DNA from: Selenomonas sp.
GTDB taxonomy: Bacteria; Bacillota_C; Negativicutes; Selenomonadales; Selenomonadaceae
DNA length: 64,000 bases
Direction of reading: 5' to 3'
Assembly: GCF_024699275.1 (NCBI RefSeq)
Contig: NZ_JAILPX010000047.1
Span: 1 to 64,000 of the forward strand
Shown: piece by piece, positions 43,744 through 53,216 of the stretch
How positions within the stretch are numbered: the first letter of the stretch is position 1
Layout of the letters: every line of letters begins with the position of its first letter
The notes under the pieces: generated by a model
The model's input: only the letters and a program-made list of their open reading frames with translations
Database searches by the model: none
What the model was told of the DNA's origin: nothing
Made by a program: the position numbers and the translations under genes

Positions 43744-43772
43744 ATTTTAGCGCAGAGGGCCTATAGTGTCAA
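43744..43772 (-). promoter_or_regulatory. Promoter of the WecA/TagO-type gene
   Basis: On the minus strand a perfect -35 TTGACA (43767-43772), 17-bp spacer, -10 TAAAAT (43744-43749). It starts a transcript for the WecA-type gene, wecB and the AtpZ-like gene just after the dCMP deaminase gene. Confidence 0.85.
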
Positions 43773-43797
43773 TGAAAATAAGCTGAAAGCGCTATTT

Positions 43798-44274
43798 TTA
43801 ATCATGAATCTCATCCGGACGGCAGGTTACGATGCTCCCATCTGTTTCATAATAAACCACCTGCGCCAGCTTGGCATTGCGCAGCATCCTGCGGCAAAGC
43901 AGGCAAGGCTTCCCCGAAGCCAGCGTCCCATCGGCATTGATGCCGACAATGTAAATGGTTGCTCCTTCCATAGCCGCCGAATCCGCATTGATGATGGCAT
44001 TCTGTTCCGCATGAACCGCCACACAAAGCTCATAGTTCTGCCCTTTGGGCACATGGAGCCGTTCCCGTTCACAAATCCCCGTATCGATGCAATTGGCTTC
44101 TCCTCGAGGCGCACCATTATAACCAGTACTGATAATAATATGGTCTTTTACGATAATCGCTCCATAACGGCGACGCAGGCAGGTAGCCCGGCGCCCCACA
44201 GCCCTGGCTATATCCAAGAAATACTCCGTCCATTCCGGTCTCTGCTGGGTATTCTTATTCTGCTCCATGTTCAT
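43798..44274 (-). CDS. dCMP deaminase family protein (ComEB-like)
   Basis: A 158-residue zinc-dependent cytidine/deoxycytidylate deaminase. The zinc motif is complete: HAEQNAII (His plus catalytic Glu) and PCLLCRRML with two Cys. Enzymes of this family deaminate dCMP to dUMP for dTTP synthesis; the B. subtilis relative is ComEB. It shares one base (TAATG) with the yqgF stop, so the two are coupled. Confidence 0.9.
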   Translation of the reverse strand: MNMEQNKNTQQRPEWTEYFLDIARAVGRRATCLRRRYGAIIVKDHIIISTGYNGAPRGEANCIDTGICERERLHVPKGQNYELCVAVHAEQNAIINADSAAMEGATIYIVGINADGTLASGKPCLLCRRMLRNAKLAQVVYYETDGSIVTCRPDEIHD

Positions 44275-44681
44275 TACGCTCCTTTATCCTTCAATTCTTG
44301 CAAAAAACGGCGAGCCAGGATGATTGCCACAAAATCATCCACAGGCACCGGCGGCACCTGCATGGTTACAGGAATAAACCGCCGCCAGCCACGGGGTGGA
44401 TTGGCTTTCCAATATTCACCTTTAGCCATTTCGGTGGTGCGGTATTCATCCCGGACAAAAACCGCCAGGTCTGCCACTTCCCGCAATCGCCCCTGGGCAA
44501 TTTTACTGGTGGTGCCATTGCCCATAACGAGACGGCTAAAGCCGTAATCAGCTTTAGCCGCAGTCACTTCCTGTATGAGTTTATCTGTATCAATAACCCG
44601 CTGAATCAGTACCTGTCCTTTGCCATCCAAAACGGCAAAACCACATTTATCCCGTCCCGGGTCCAATGCTGCTATATTCAT
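44274..44681 (-). CDS. YqgF/RuvX-type RNase H-fold protein
   Basis: A 135-residue protein with the RNase H-fold of YqgF-type resolvase/pre-16S nuclease proteins: the first acidic residue in NIAALDPGRDKCGFAVLD, the VMGNGTTSK strand and a C-terminal VDDFVAIILARRFL with two acidic residues. The family trims pre-16S rRNA in some bacteria; this short branch, common in Negativicutes and cyanobacteria, has no proven role. GAGG precedes the ATG. Coupled with the deaminase gene. Confidence 0.75.
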   Translation of the reverse strand: MNIAALDPGRDKCGFAVLDGKGQVLIQRVIDTDKLIQEVTAAKADYGFSRLVMGNGTTSKIAQGRLREVADLAVFVRDEYRTTEMAKGEYWKANPPRGWRRFIPVTMQVPPVPVDDFVAIILARRFLQELKDKGA

Positions 44682-44700
44682 TCTGGAAACACCTCATCAA

Positions 44701-44735
44701 TTGCCAATTAACCTTTCAGAAAAATTAATTGGCAA
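44701..44735 (-). other. Inverted repeat over the stop of the DUF3084 gene
   Basis: TTGCCAATTAA (44701-44711) and TTAATTGGCAA (44725-44735), 11-bp perfect arms, one arm containing the stop codon. No T-run follows on the minus strand; likely an mRNA structure or weak terminator before yqgF. Confidence 0.5.
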
Positions 44736-45918
44736 CATTACGCTCCACATTGATTTTTAATCTAAGGGGACCAGAGGCATCCGTATTTCCATTGGCATAA
44801 GCAGAAAGGACCACTGGTCCACGCTGTCCTCTGAGCTGAGCCACAACTTCGTAGAATTGTGCGCCCTCCATTACCCCCACCGTACCGCGGATGGGATCCG
44901 GCAAGATTCCCTTGGATGTGGCCGCAAAATTTACATCCTTGAGGAAGTTCATCACGGTCTGCTCCGCCTCACCATCATCACCTACCCCTAAATCATAGGG
45001 GCGGGCAATGATGAATTCCTTATCCCGATAAATAATGCTGTTGGGATATAATTCCAGTGACGTACGAACTTCTTCTCCCCGAACCAGATTCCCGGCCGCC
45101 ACAATCCGAACCACCATATCCTGATGACTTTTGGCAATAGCCTCTACTGCAGCCTCATACTCCGGCCGATAAATCCAGATATCTTCATCCGAGCGGTCTT
45201 GACCGAAACGGGCAGACACATTCCGATTAGCCAGAGCAGCCAATGTATCCATATCCGCCGCCACTTCTTCCGCATTGCGATTGCCATGGATTACACCGCT
45301 GGCAATGATTTCACCGGCCCGAAATGCAATATCGCCCTCCCGAATAGTGATGAGGCCCGCCCGCAATTGCTGCGTCCGGTCTTCCAAGGTCTTGTTATCG
45401 GCAGACAACTGCTCATTATCTGCCGATAATTTCTTATTGGTCCCGGTCAATTCCTCATTCAGCGCAGTCAACTGGGCTTTGGCCGCCTCCAATTCATCAA
45501 TGCCAGCCTGCAGCAATGATGCTTCTTCCTCTAAACTCTGCTGTTGTTTATTCAACCGTTCCACATCGGCCTTGGCGTGCTGTAAATCTGCATCAGTCTG
45601 CGCCTGTTCATCCTTAGCCGCAGCCAAATCTGCCTGGGTGTTCAGCAGACTATCCCTGGTCTCCTGCATCGTGCGGTTCAGTTTCTCCATGCCAAACAAC
45701 GCCGTCCGCACATTTTCCGAAGCAGCTGCCATTACACCAAAGGTCAACGTTGTGATGACAATGCCGGTAAAGATGGTAATGACAATCGAGGTATGACGGG
45801 GACGCAGGCCAAAGATTGACAGCCGCTTCTTGCCGATTTTCGTCCCCAGCCTGTCACCTATGAAGGCTATGGCCCCACCGGTAATCACCAGTACCGTAAT
45901 CAAGAAGATTCCTGACAT
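44725..45918 (-). CDS. DUF3084 domain membrane protein with coiled coil
   Basis: A 397-residue protein: one hydrophobic segment at residues 3-22, a short basic loop (GKKRLSIFGLRPRHTS), a second segment at 46-66, a long coiled coil (about 75-185, heptads of Leu/Ala) and a C-terminal globular DUF3084 domain with LRAGLITIREGDIAFRAGEI and VGVMEGAQFYEVV. Function is unknown, but it regularly accompanies envelope genes. It follows lptF by 25 bp, so it may act in LPS transport or cell-shape control, which is only a guess. AAAGGTGG precedes the ATG. Confidence 0.8.
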   Translation of the reverse strand: MSGIFLITVLVITGGAIAFIGDRLGTKIGKKRLSIFGLRPRHTSIVITIFTGIVITTLTFGVMAAASENVRTALFGMEKLNRTMQETRDSLLNTQADLAAAKDEQAQTDADLQHAKADVERLNKQQQSLEEEASLLQAGIDELEAAKAQLTALNEELTGTNKKLSADNEQLSADNKTLEDRTQQLRAGLITIREGDIAFRAGEIIASGVIHGNRNAEEVAADMDTLAALANRNVSARFGQDRSDEDIWIYRPEYEAAVEAIAKSHQDMVVRIVAAGNLVRGEEVRTSLELYPNSIIYRDKEFIIARPYDLGVGDDGEAEQTVMNFLKDVNFAATSKGILPDPIRGTVGVMEGAQFYEVVAQLRGQRGPVVLSAYANGNTDASGPLRLKINVERNVAN

Positions 45919-45943
45919 CTGTCATCCACCTTTCAACAAAGAT

Positions 45944-47044
45944 TTAACGTGCCGCCCGCCTTATCAGCACAATACCAGCCACAATACCAACAAGGTTAGG
46001 AATCCACACAGCCAGCAAGGGCGGCAATGTCCCACTTCGCGCTAATGCATTGCCCATGGTCATCAATGCATAATAAAAGAAGATAATAATTACACTAATA
46101 GCAAAGCCTGCCGAAGAACTGTTGCGCGTAGGCTGTAACCCCAAAGGGACACCTATCAGTGCAAAAATCAAGCTAGCCATCGGTACCGTCACCCGCTGGT
46201 AAAGTTCTGCTTCCAGTTTATTAGTATCCACGTACTGAGTCTTCATGATGTCAATCTGCGCCCGTAACTCCTTCATGGTCAGTTCTTCCGGATCCTTCTG
46301 CTCCCGGACAATCTGTTTGGGATTAGCGCTAATCGGCAATACCTGGGTCTTGAAGCGTACCGTATGTTCGCCCTTCCCCTCCTCACTGGCAATATCATAG
46401 ATCATGCCATTATGCATGGTCCAAATGTCACCGTTCCATTCCGCATAATCGGCGTTTTCCACATGGGTAACCTTCCCATCATCACCGAATTCCTGCAAGG
46501 TAATCCCCTGTAACTGCTGCACCTCCGCATCGTAACGGCGGGCATAAGCCAGGCGCTGTATCTTATCCCCATTGATTTCCTTGAGGATGATATGCTCCTG
46601 AGATTTCATGCCGTTATTGCCCTCAATCTCATAATAGAGCACGTTGCGGTAAGCTGTATTGGCCCAGGGCACCACGTACTCATTAAAGGCAATGGCCCCC
46701 ATACTCACAATAAACCCAATCACAATAGCGGGCATGGCAATACGGGAAAAGCTGATGCCACAGGATTTCATAGCTGTGATCTCACTATTGCTGGACAAGC
46801 GGCCAAAGGTCAGCAAGGTCGCCAACAGCATAGACATCGGAAAGGTCCAGATAACCACGCCGGGAAGACCAAAGATAAAGATTTTGACCACAGCCTGCAA
46901 GGAAGCACCATAATCCGTAATATAACGGGCAATCTTGAATAATGTCCCTGACCCGATGAACACTGCGGAGAAAGCACAAATGCTAAAGGCAAAGGTCAAC
47001 ACAACCTCCCGAAATATGTATTTATCTAAAATTCGCAATCGCAT
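45944..47044 (-). CDS. lptF: LPS export ABC transporter permease, LptF/LptG family
   Basis: A 366-residue YjgP/YjgQ-type permease: three hydrophobic segments in the first 130 residues, a periplasmic beta-jellyroll (about 135-260; TLQEFGDDGKVTHVENADYAEW) and three C-terminal segments (VPMASLIFALIGVPLGLQPTR). With LptB it pulls LPS from the inner membrane. Only one LptF/G gene is present between lptB and the DUF3084 gene, so it may form a homodimer or pair with a gene elsewhere. AAGGAG precedes the ATG. Confidence 0.92.
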   Translation of the reverse strand: MRLRILDKYIFREVVLTFAFSICAFSAVFIGSGTLFKIARYITDYGASLQAVVKIFIFGLPGVVIWTFPMSMLLATLLTFGRLSSNSEITAMKSCGISFSRIAMPAIVIGFIVSMGAIAFNEYVVPWANTAYRNVLYYEIEGNNGMKSQEHIILKEINGDKIQRLAYARRYDAEVQQLQGITLQEFGDDGKVTHVENADYAEWNGDIWTMHNGMIYDIASEEGKGEHTVRFKTQVLPISANPKQIVREQKDPEELTMKELRAQIDIMKTQYVDTNKLEAELYQRVTVPMASLIFALIGVPLGLQPTRNSSSAGFAISVIIIFFYYALMTMGNALARSGTLPPLLAVWIPNLVGIVAGIVLIRRAAR

Positions 47045-47055
47045 TTCTGTTCTCC

Positions 47056-47775
47056 TTACAGGGTGAAATTTTCACCCAGATAAAACTTTTTAGCTATCGG
47101 ACTTTGGGCAATAGTCTGGCTATCGCCCTCCAGCAGAATCTTGCCCTCACTTAAGATATATGCACGGTCCACGATTTGCAAGGTTTCCCGCACATTATGA
47201 TCCGTAATCAGGATTCCCATACCGCGTTGGCGCAGATACTGGATAATCTCCTGTATGTCGGCCACAGCCAGAGGATCGACTCCGGCAAAGGGTTCATCCA
47301 GCAGAATAAACTGCGGCTCCAACGCCAAACAACGGGCAATCTCTACCCGCCGGCGTTCACCTCCGGATAACTCCGTCCCCTTGCGGTTACGCACATGGCT
47401 AATATGGAACTCCGCCAGCAGCTCATCAAACTTCGTACGCTGTTCGGCCCGAGAAAGATCTGTCGTTTCCAAAATGGCCATAATGTTTTCTTCCACGGTA
47501 AGCTTGCGGAAAATGGAGGACTCCTGAGTCAAATAGCTGATTCCCAGTGCTGCCCGGCGATACATTGGCATCTTAGTAATATTCACATCGGACAGGAAAA
47601 CCTCACCCGAGGTTGGCTTTTCCAAGCCCACAATCATGTAGAAAGAAGTAGTCTTTCCCGCACCATTTGGTCCCAAAAGGCCTACAATCTCACCCTTTTC
47701 TACCCGCAGGGACACCCGATCCACAGCCGTGTGTTCCTTAAATTTTTTTACCAGATTTTTTGCCTCGATATGCAA
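47056..47775 (-). CDS. lptB: LPS export ABC transporter ATP-binding protein LptB
   Basis: A 239-residue ABC ATPase. Walker [10 protein letters not shown], signature [10 protein letters not shown], Walker [14 protein letters not shown] and the H-loop ITDHNVRET are those of LptB, as is the C-terminal [21 protein letters not shown] choose the TTG at 47775, which has GGAGGG 7 bases upstream; a TTG five codons earlier lacks a site. Cytoplasmic motor for LptF and the LptC-LptA bridge encoded next to it. Confidence 0.94.
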   Translation of the reverse strand: MHIEAKNLVKKFKEHTAVDRVSLRVEKGEIVGLLGPNGAGKTTSFYMIVGLEKPTSGEVFLSDVNITKMPMYRRAALGISYLTQESSIFRKLTVEENIMAILETTDLSRAEQRTKFDELLAEFHISHVRNRKGTELSGGERRRVEIARCLALEPQFILLDEPFAGVDPLAVADIQEIIQYLRQRGMGILITDHNVRETLQIVDRAYILSEGKILLEGDSQTIAQSPIAKKFYLGENFTL

Positions 47776-47808
47776 GGTCCTGCCCTCCAAATCTATCGTC
47801 AGCTGCCC

Positions 47809-48498
47809 TTACTTGACCTTTGCCCGGCCTGCGGGATCAAGATACAAAGTCAGCTTATTGCTCTTCATCGTATTATTTTCCTGCGTGGCCCAGGCATTAC
47901 CAGTCAGCACGACCACGCCCTGCTCCTTGCCGCGATAGTCCGCATGATCACCGCCAGCCTCCATCTGTCGCGCAGGACTCGACACGTGAACATTACCCTT
48001 TCCGACATAATGTTCATCATCCAGCCAGCCTTCCATGTAATCCGCAGTAAAGGAGCCATCTGCATTTTGAATCGTCCCACCGCCGGGAATTCTAACGTAT
48101 TTATTCTGGGCTGGATAATATTCTACCTGCTCCCCTGCAAAGGATTTATCTCCGTCATTGCCCCGAACACTGCCTGATGCCAGGATCTTTTCCTGCCCAT
48201 TGGTCACTATGCGATCACAGGTCAGCCGCAAGGTATCCCGAACAGCAATAACATTCCCCTCTACAGTTCCCTCCTGGGACTTGGAATTATACGTGGCTTT
48301 TACTCCCGTAACCTTTGTATTCCCTTGTTTCAACAGGACATCCCCAGTAGCCACTGCCTGACCGGACCCCATATCGTATTCCACAGAATCAGCATTCAGT
48401 TCTGCCGGTTCTCCCGCTGCACTAAGCTGGCCTAAGGGCAGTGTAAGACTAAGTGCCAAAGTTAACGCTATTTTCTTCATTCGACTTGTCATTTTCAT
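47809..48498 (-). CDS. lptA: Periplasmic LPS transport protein LptA (OstA domain)
   Basis: A 229-residue protein with a signal peptide ending near residue 28 and the OstA jellyroll repeats: ELNADSVEYDMGSGQAVATG, then VTGVKATYNSKSQEGTVEGNV and LRLTCDRIVTN. LptA forms the hydrophobic bridge between inner and outer membranes. Its ATG overlaps the lptC stop by 4 bp (ATGA). Length is somewhat more than E. coli LptA (185), with an extra OstA-like C-terminal portion. Confidence 0.9.
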   Translation of the reverse strand: MKMTSRMKKIALTLALSLTLPLGQLSAAGEPAELNADSVEYDMGSGQAVATGDVLLKQGNTKVTGVKATYNSKSQEGTVEGNVIAVRDTLRLTCDRIVTNGQEKILASGSVRGNDGDKSFAGEQVEYYPAQNKYVRIPGGGTIQNADGSFTADYMEGWLDDEHYVGKGNVHVSSPARQMEAGGDHADYRGKEQGVVVLTGNAWATQENNTMKSNKLTLYLDPAGRAKVK

Positions 48499-49043
48499 TC
48501 TCCTCCCTTGGCCAGATGTGCCTTGCCCGTAATCTTTATCTTATTGAACCCATCTGTGCTTTCAATCCGGTCACCTGTAGCCAGCATATCTTCTTTAACA
48601 GCCCGGGCACTGCCAACAGCGGCCAACCGTTCCTTTTGGGCCTCCCAGCGCAATTCATCACTGGTAAGTTGCGCACCATCACTATTTTTCACACTTACAT
48701 TCCCCGTGATGACAATATCCTTCGTCGCCTCCGCATACTTCCCTTTATCGGCTTTGACCTCCACAATGCGGCCGTCTTCAGCATAAAAATGCCCGGACAG
48801 ATTTTCCAACGCAACATCCCGAGTATCTACATCCACTTCAATGTGTTCTGCCGTCAGATCCCAAATCTTGCGGCCGTTTTTTTCTTCACTGATTTCATTG
48901 CCGTCATAGCTCATAATCTTCCCGGACTGAGCTGGTTTATCCGGTGCTGCCGGTGGCTCCGGTACGGTAGTCACAGCCCATACCACAAGGGCTGCAAATA
49001 AAACTATCCCCACGCCAAGCAAAAACTTGCGTTTCTTGTCCAT
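48495..49043 (-). CDS. lptC: LPS export protein LptC
   Basis: A 182-residue single-pass inner-membrane protein: membrane segment at residues 6-25 (FLLGVGIVLFAALVVWAVTT), a short Pro-rich stretch and a periplasmic jellyroll (ISEEKNGRKIWDLTAEHIEV to GKAHLAKGG) of the LptC/YrbK family. It hands LPS from LptF/B to LptA. It overlaps the acyltransferase stop by one base and lptA by four. Confidence 0.9.
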   Translation of the reverse strand: MDKKRKFLLGVGIVLFAALVVWAVTTVPEPPAAPDKPAQSGKIMSYDGNEISEEKNGRKIWDLTAEHIEVDVDTRDVALENLSGHFYAEDGRIVEVKADKGKYAEATKDIVITGNVSVKNSDGAQLTSDELRWEAQKERLAAVGSARAVKEDMLATGDRIESTDGFNKIKITGKAHLAKGGE

Positions 49044-49954
49044 CAGGGTTCCTCCTGTGCTTTCACCGTATGATGTTTACCCGCATTCCGCTGTTCCAAA
49101 GGCGTATTCCAGCGCTTCTGGAACCACAACCATTGGGTGGGATTTTCCCGAATAACATCTTCCAGAATCTTCGTCATCTTCGCGGTGAAATCAAACAAAT
49201 CCTTATCCGTATCGCCTGTATCTTCATAGCGCATAACTTCACCGATAACGACCTTATGTTTCCCATTGGACTGACGCAGAATAAAAGCCGGCAGCACCGG
49301 TGCCTTAAACTTGCACGCAAAGACCGCAGGCCCCATAGGCGTAGCTGCTATCTTGCCCAAAAAGGGCAGAAATGCGCCATTAGGACCACCATCCTGATCC
49401 GCTAAAAATCCCAGGATCTTGCCCTTTTTTAAGGCCTTTGCTGCGGCCAAAAGCTCACTGGTCCCCCGAGAGAAGATTTCCACATTTATGGTCTTACGCA
49501 AATCATTCAAAGCATTGGTGTACTGCATGTTAGGCTGTGGTTTAGCAATGGCGGTAACGGGCAAACCATTCATCGTAAAAGCTGCCGACAGCCACTCCCA
49601 AGTCCCTACATGACCGGTGAGTACAACCACCCCATGCCCTTCTGCTAAAGCATCGGTCATGCGTTCCAAATGATCGATTTCGATGAACTCATGAAAATTC
49701 TGCGGGGTAAGGTTCGGCATATAGAGAATTTCCAACACATTACGCGCCAGATTCACAAAGGAATCCCGCACCATTTTCCGCGCCTCTTTCTCTTCAAGCC
49801 CCAACGCTGGCATAATCTGTGCCACGGCCAATTCCCGTTGTTTCTTGATCAAGAGATAATATAATTGTCCCAGGACCCAGCCGATAGTCATTACAAGTCT
49901 GTAGGGCATATGGCGTACCCCCCAGCTCATAAGCATCACAAACCTATACTGCAT
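49043..49954 (-). CDS. Lipid A late acyltransferase, LpxL/HtrB family (copy 1)
   Basis: A 303-residue inner-membrane acyltransferase. The HxxxxE motif is in LTGHVGTWEWLSAAF (His to Glu), with the FLADQDGGPNGAFLPFLG and WLWFQKRWNTP motifs. Such enzymes add a secondary acyl chain to Kdo2-lipid A. A second copy is at 61962-62855; together they could give the two late acylations, in an order that cannot be told. Between kdsC and lptC. Confidence 0.9.
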   Translation of the reverse strand: MQYRFVMLMSWGVRHMPYRLVMTIGWVLGQLYYLLIKKQRELAVAQIMPALGLEEKEARKMVRDSFVNLARNVLEILYMPNLTPQNFHEFIEIDHLERMTDALAEGHGVVVLTGHVGTWEWLSAAFTMNGLPVTAIAKPQPNMQYTNALNDLRKTINVEIFSRGTSELLAAAKALKKGKILGFLADQDGGPNGAFLPFLGKIAATPMGPAVFACKFKAPVLPAFILRQSNGKHKVVIGEVMRYEDTGDTDKDLFDFTAKMTKILEDVIRENPTQWLWFQKRWNTPLEQRNAGKHHTVKAQEEP

Positions 49955-49984
49955 TAGTCTTATTCCCCCAAATCACTTGCCAAT

Positions 49985-50554
49985 TCACTGACCCAGACCG
50001 GCATTTTCTTCCTGCTGGACCGGCACCAGGAAACTGGCCAGTATATTCTCCCAGTTTCCCTTGGCCTTAAAGATGAACTCCAACAAATCTCGAACAGCGC
50101 CTTTACCTCCCGGATAATCGGAAATCACCAGCGAATGCATCCGCACTGCAGGAACTGCATCTGCCACAGCCATGGGAAGTCCCACTTGAAGCATAATGGG
50201 CAAATCAATCAAATCATCACCAATATAAGCAATTTCCTCATCCCGCAGCCCAGTATGCTGCTTCAATTCATTGTAAGCTTCCCGTTTATCCGTATTTCCC
50301 TGGAACACTTCACTGATGTTTAATTCCTGGGCGCGGAAAGCTACCTGCTTAGAGCAGCGGCCAGTAATAATTGCCGTTTTAATGCCCTGCTTATGGGCCA
50401 GAGTAATCCCCAGACCATCACGGCAATTAAACGGTTTATAAAGTTCTCCCGTCTCGCCGATATAAATGCCGCCATCCGTGAGCACTCCGTCCACATCGAG
50501 GATTACCATCTTGATTTTCTTGGCCGCCTTTAAGGCATTGCTGTGAATTTCCAT
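49985..50554 (-). CDS. kdsC: 3-deoxy-D-manno-octulosonate 8-phosphate phosphatase
   Basis: A 189-residue HAD phosphatase (KdsC, subfamily IIIC) that releases phosphate from Kdo-8-phosphate. Motif I VILDVDGVLTDGGIY, motif II IITGRCSKQV, motif III with Lys in NTDKREAY and motif IV AYIGDDLIDLPIM are intact. It shares one base with the kdsD stop. C-terminal 20 residues, ending VQQEENAGLGQ, have no counterpart in the core domain. Confidence 0.95.
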   Translation of the reverse strand: MEIHSNALKAAKKIKMVILDVDGVLTDGGIYIGETGELYKPFNCRDGLGITLAHKQGIKTAIITGRCSKQVAFRAQELNISEVFQGNTDKREAYNELKQHTGLRDEEIAYIGDDLIDLPIMLQVGLPMAVADAVPAVRMHSLVISDYPGGKGAVRDLLEFIFKAKGNWENILASFLVPVQQEENAGLGQ

Positions 50555-51531
50555 TATACCACTCCTTGACGCAAAAGGTCAGTCAAATGAATAATTCCCA
50601 CGGGAATCTTATGCTCATCCACCACGGGCAATACCGTAACTGGCCGTGGCTTATGCTTTTCCATAACGGAAAGAGCTGCCGAAGCCATAGCCTCTTGTTT
50701 AATGGTTAACGGCGTTTCAAACATGATATTGCCCACAGCTTCATCCAGGAATTTATAATCCTTAGCCAAAGCCCGGCGGATAATACCATCGGTAATGATT
50801 CCCACCAGTTTGCCGCTATCGTCGATTACAGAAGCAGCTCCCAAGCCTTTATCCGTCATGATGAAAAGCGCATCCTTAGCCGTCTTATCTTTATGCACCA
50901 AAGGATTCTCATCGCCTGTATGCATGACATTCTTAACGGTAAGCAACAGCTTTCTCCCTAGAGCGCCGCCGGGATGGAACAGTGCGAAGTCCTGGCTGGT
51001 GAAATCCCGCACCGACATCAAGGCAATAGCCAAAGCATCGCCCATGGCCAGCGTAGCCGTAGTGCTGGCAGTAGGTGCCAGCCCCAAAGGGCAGGCTTCC
51101 TTTTCCACGCCGATATCCACAAAGTGATCGGCTGCCTTCCCCAACTGAGAATCCCGCCGGCCACACATGGCGATGATAGTCGCCCCAATACGACGGATAA
51201 TGGGCAGAATATTGACAATTTCCGTGGACTCCCCACTGTTGGAAATGGCAATGACCACATCATTTTCCGTCACCATGCCTAAATCACCATGGAAAGCCTC
51301 AGCAGGATGCATAAAAAACGCCGGGGTCCCCGTGCTGGCAAAAGTAGCGGCCATCTTGCGGCCAACATGCCCGGATTTTCCCATACCAGTCACAACCACA
51401 CGGGCCTTACAGTCCAGAATACACCGGACTGCAGCCACGAATTCCTCGTCGATACGTTCCTTAAGCTTTGCTACGGCCGACGCCTCAATGGAAAGGGTTT
51501 CCAGTGCCGCTTTTTTTATCTGATCTACCAA
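50554..51531 (-). CDS. kdsD: Arabinose-5-phosphate isomerase (KpsF/GutQ/KdsD)
   Basis: A 325-residue isomerase that makes arabinose 5-phosphate for Kdo synthesis. An N-terminal SIS domain has VVTGMGKSGHVGRKMAATF, given here as TGMGKSGHVGRK, and SNSGESTEIVN; two CBS domains follow (from residue 205, VKNVMHTGDENPL and GNIMFETPL). TTG start at 51531 with GAGGGG 6 bases upstream. First of the compact kdsD-kdsC pair after kdsA. Confidence 0.94.
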   Translation of the reverse strand: MVDQIKKAALETLSIEASAVAKLKERIDEEFVAAVRCILDCKARVVVTGMGKSGHVGRKMAATFASTGTPAFFMHPAEAFHGDLGMVTENDVVIAISNSGESTEIVNILPIIRRIGATIIAMCGRRDSQLGKAADHFVDIGVEKEACPLGLAPTASTTATLAMGDALAIALMSVRDFTSQDFALFHPGGALGRKLLLTVKNVMHTGDENPLVHKDKTAKDALFIMTDKGLGAASVIDDSGKLVGIITDGIIRRALAKDYKFLDEAVGNIMFETPLTIKQEAMASAALSVMEKHKPRPVTVLPVVDEHKIPVGIIHLTDLLRQGVV

Positions 51532-51559
51532 TCTTATCCCCTCGATTTACCAAGCCTGT

Positions 51560-52387
51560 TCAATTCTTCTTATGCCGTACGATTTCATGGATAGCCACTG
51601 CATCTTTGAGCAGGTCCTCCAGTTTATCCAGGTAAACCATATTTGCACCATCGGACAACGCCTCTTCCGGATTGTCATGAACTTCCAGGAACAAGGCATC
51701 AACACCGACAGCTACAGCGGCCCGCACCAAATACTCCACATATTCCCGATTGCCAGCAGAGGTCGTGCCATTGCCTCCTGGAAGCTGGACACTATGGGTA
51801 CCATCCATCACTACAGGATAACCGAAGGAACGCATGATGGGCAGGGAGCGCATATCCACCACCAGATTATGATAGCCAAAGGACGCGCCCCGTTCCGTGA
51901 GCAGCATCTGGTCACAGCCACTTTCATGCAGTTTATCCACTACATTGCGCATATCTTCCGGCGCCATAAACTGCCCCTTTTTCACGTTAATAACGCGCCC
52001 GGTCTGTGCTGCTGCATGCAAAAGATCTGTCTGACGGCAAAGGAAGGCCGGAATCTGCAAAATGTCCGCCACTTCTGCCACCGGTTTTGCCTGATTTGCT
52101 TCATGAATATCTGTTACCACAGGAACCTGTAATTCTGCTTTTATGGTTTTGAGCATTTCTAAGCCTTTTTTCAGTCCAGGCCCACGAAAACTATGATAAG
52201 AAGAACGATTGGCTTTATCAAAGGATGCCTTGAACACATAGTTGATATCCAAGCGCTGGCAGATTTCTTTAATCGTGCGACCAATCAACAGACAACGATC
52301 CAGACTTTCCAAAACGCAGGGTCCAGCCAAAAGCGTCAGCTTTTCGCCGCCACCAATCACATAATTACCAACTTTGACCTGATTCAT
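51560..52387 (-). CDS. kdsA: 3-deoxy-8-phosphooctulonate synthase
   Basis: A 275-residue aldolase-type enzyme that condenses PEP and arabinose 5-phosphate to Kdo-8-phosphate. Family marks: [34 protein letters not shown] (quoted in parts: [11 protein letters not shown]), TDIHEANQA and the C-terminal [19 protein letters not shown] at 52387 with GGAG 7 bases upstream, preferred over a TTG two codons before. Whether it is metal-dependent cannot be read without alignment. Confidence 0.96.
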   Translation of the reverse strand: MNQVKVGNYVIGGGEKLTLLAGPCVLESLDRCLLIGRTIKEICQRLDINYVFKASFDKANRSSYHSFRGPGLKKGLEMLKTIKAELQVPVVTDIHEANQAKPVAEVADILQIPAFLCRQTDLLHAAAQTGRVINVKKGQFMAPEDMRNVVDKLHESGCDQMLLTERGASFGYHNLVVDMRSLPIMRSFGYPVVMDGTHSVQLPGGNGTTSAGNREYVEYLVRAAVAVGVDALFLEVHDNPEEALSDGANMVYLDKLEDLLKDAVAIHEIVRHKKN

Positions 52388-52476
52388 ATTCAAGCTCCTT
52401 TCACCTCAAAACAGCACATTATACTTTTGCCCGCCTAAAAAGGCAGTGCATGCGAAAAGCGAATGATACCGTACAA

Positions 52477-53205
52477 CTATTTTATTGCCTTATATATCGC
52501 ATTGACCTTTGCCAAGTCTTCAGCGGTGTCAACGCCTACAAATTTTGCCGAGGTTTCTACCACTTTAATCCGATAGCCATTTTCAAGAGCACGTAATTGC
52601 TCTAACGACTCAGCTTTTTCCAAGGGTGTAGATTCCATCTTGGCATATTGCAGTAAAAATGCCCGCTTATATGCGTAAATCCCGATATGCTTGTACACAG
52701 GACAACCTTCGTTTCGTGGATAAGGCAGCACCGAACGGGAAAAATACAGTGCATAGCCGTTCTTGTCCGTTACCACCTTGACGTTGTTAGGATTCTCAAT
52801 CTCCGCCATATCCGTCATAGGCGTCTTCACCGTAGCCATCTGCAAATCTGCATCCGTCTCAAAGGCAGTGACCAACTCGTCAATCAACGTCGGTTCAATC
52901 AAGGGCTCATCCCCCTGTACATTGACGACCAGATCCACATCGGTAAAGGCTCCTGCCACTTCAGCCAACCGATCGGTTCCCGTAGGATGATCCGCTCTAG
53001 TCATCATCGCCTTACCGCCATTTTCTTCAACAGCCTTCAGAATGCGTTCATCATCCGTAGCCACAACGGTTTCTGCAATCTTCCTAGCCTGAACAGCCCG
53101 GTCATAAACCCGGCATACCATCGGTTTGCCCGCAATATCCTTTAACGGTTTTCCCGGAAGGCGGGTAGACGCGTAACGGGCAGGAATAACACAAAGTACC
53201 TTCAT
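52477..53205 (-). CDS. kdsB: CMP-Kdo synthetase (3-deoxy-manno-octulosonate cytidylyltransferase)
   Basis: A 242-residue nucleotidyltransferase that activates Kdo with CTP. N-terminal VIPARYASTRLPGKPL, middle TRADHPTGTDRLAEV and LVVNVQGDEPLIEP, and the HIGIYAYKRAFL segment are the KdsB signature. GAGGG precedes the ATG. Followed by a gap of 89 bp before kdsA, which holds a TATAAT (minus strand) but no good -35. Confidence 0.96.
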   Translation of the reverse strand: MKVLCVIPARYASTRLPGKPLKDIAGKPMVCRVYDRAVQARKIAETVVATDDERILKAVEENGGKAMMTRADHPTGTDRLAEVAGAFTDVDLVVNVQGDEPLIEPTLIDELVTAFETDADLQMATVKTPMTDMAEIENPNNVKVVTDKNGYALYFSRSVLPYPRNEGCPVYKHIGIYAYKRAFLLQYAKMESTPLEKAESLEQLRALENGYRIKVVETSAKFVGVDTAEDLAKVNAIYKAIK

Positions 53206-53216
53206 AATCGTCCCTC

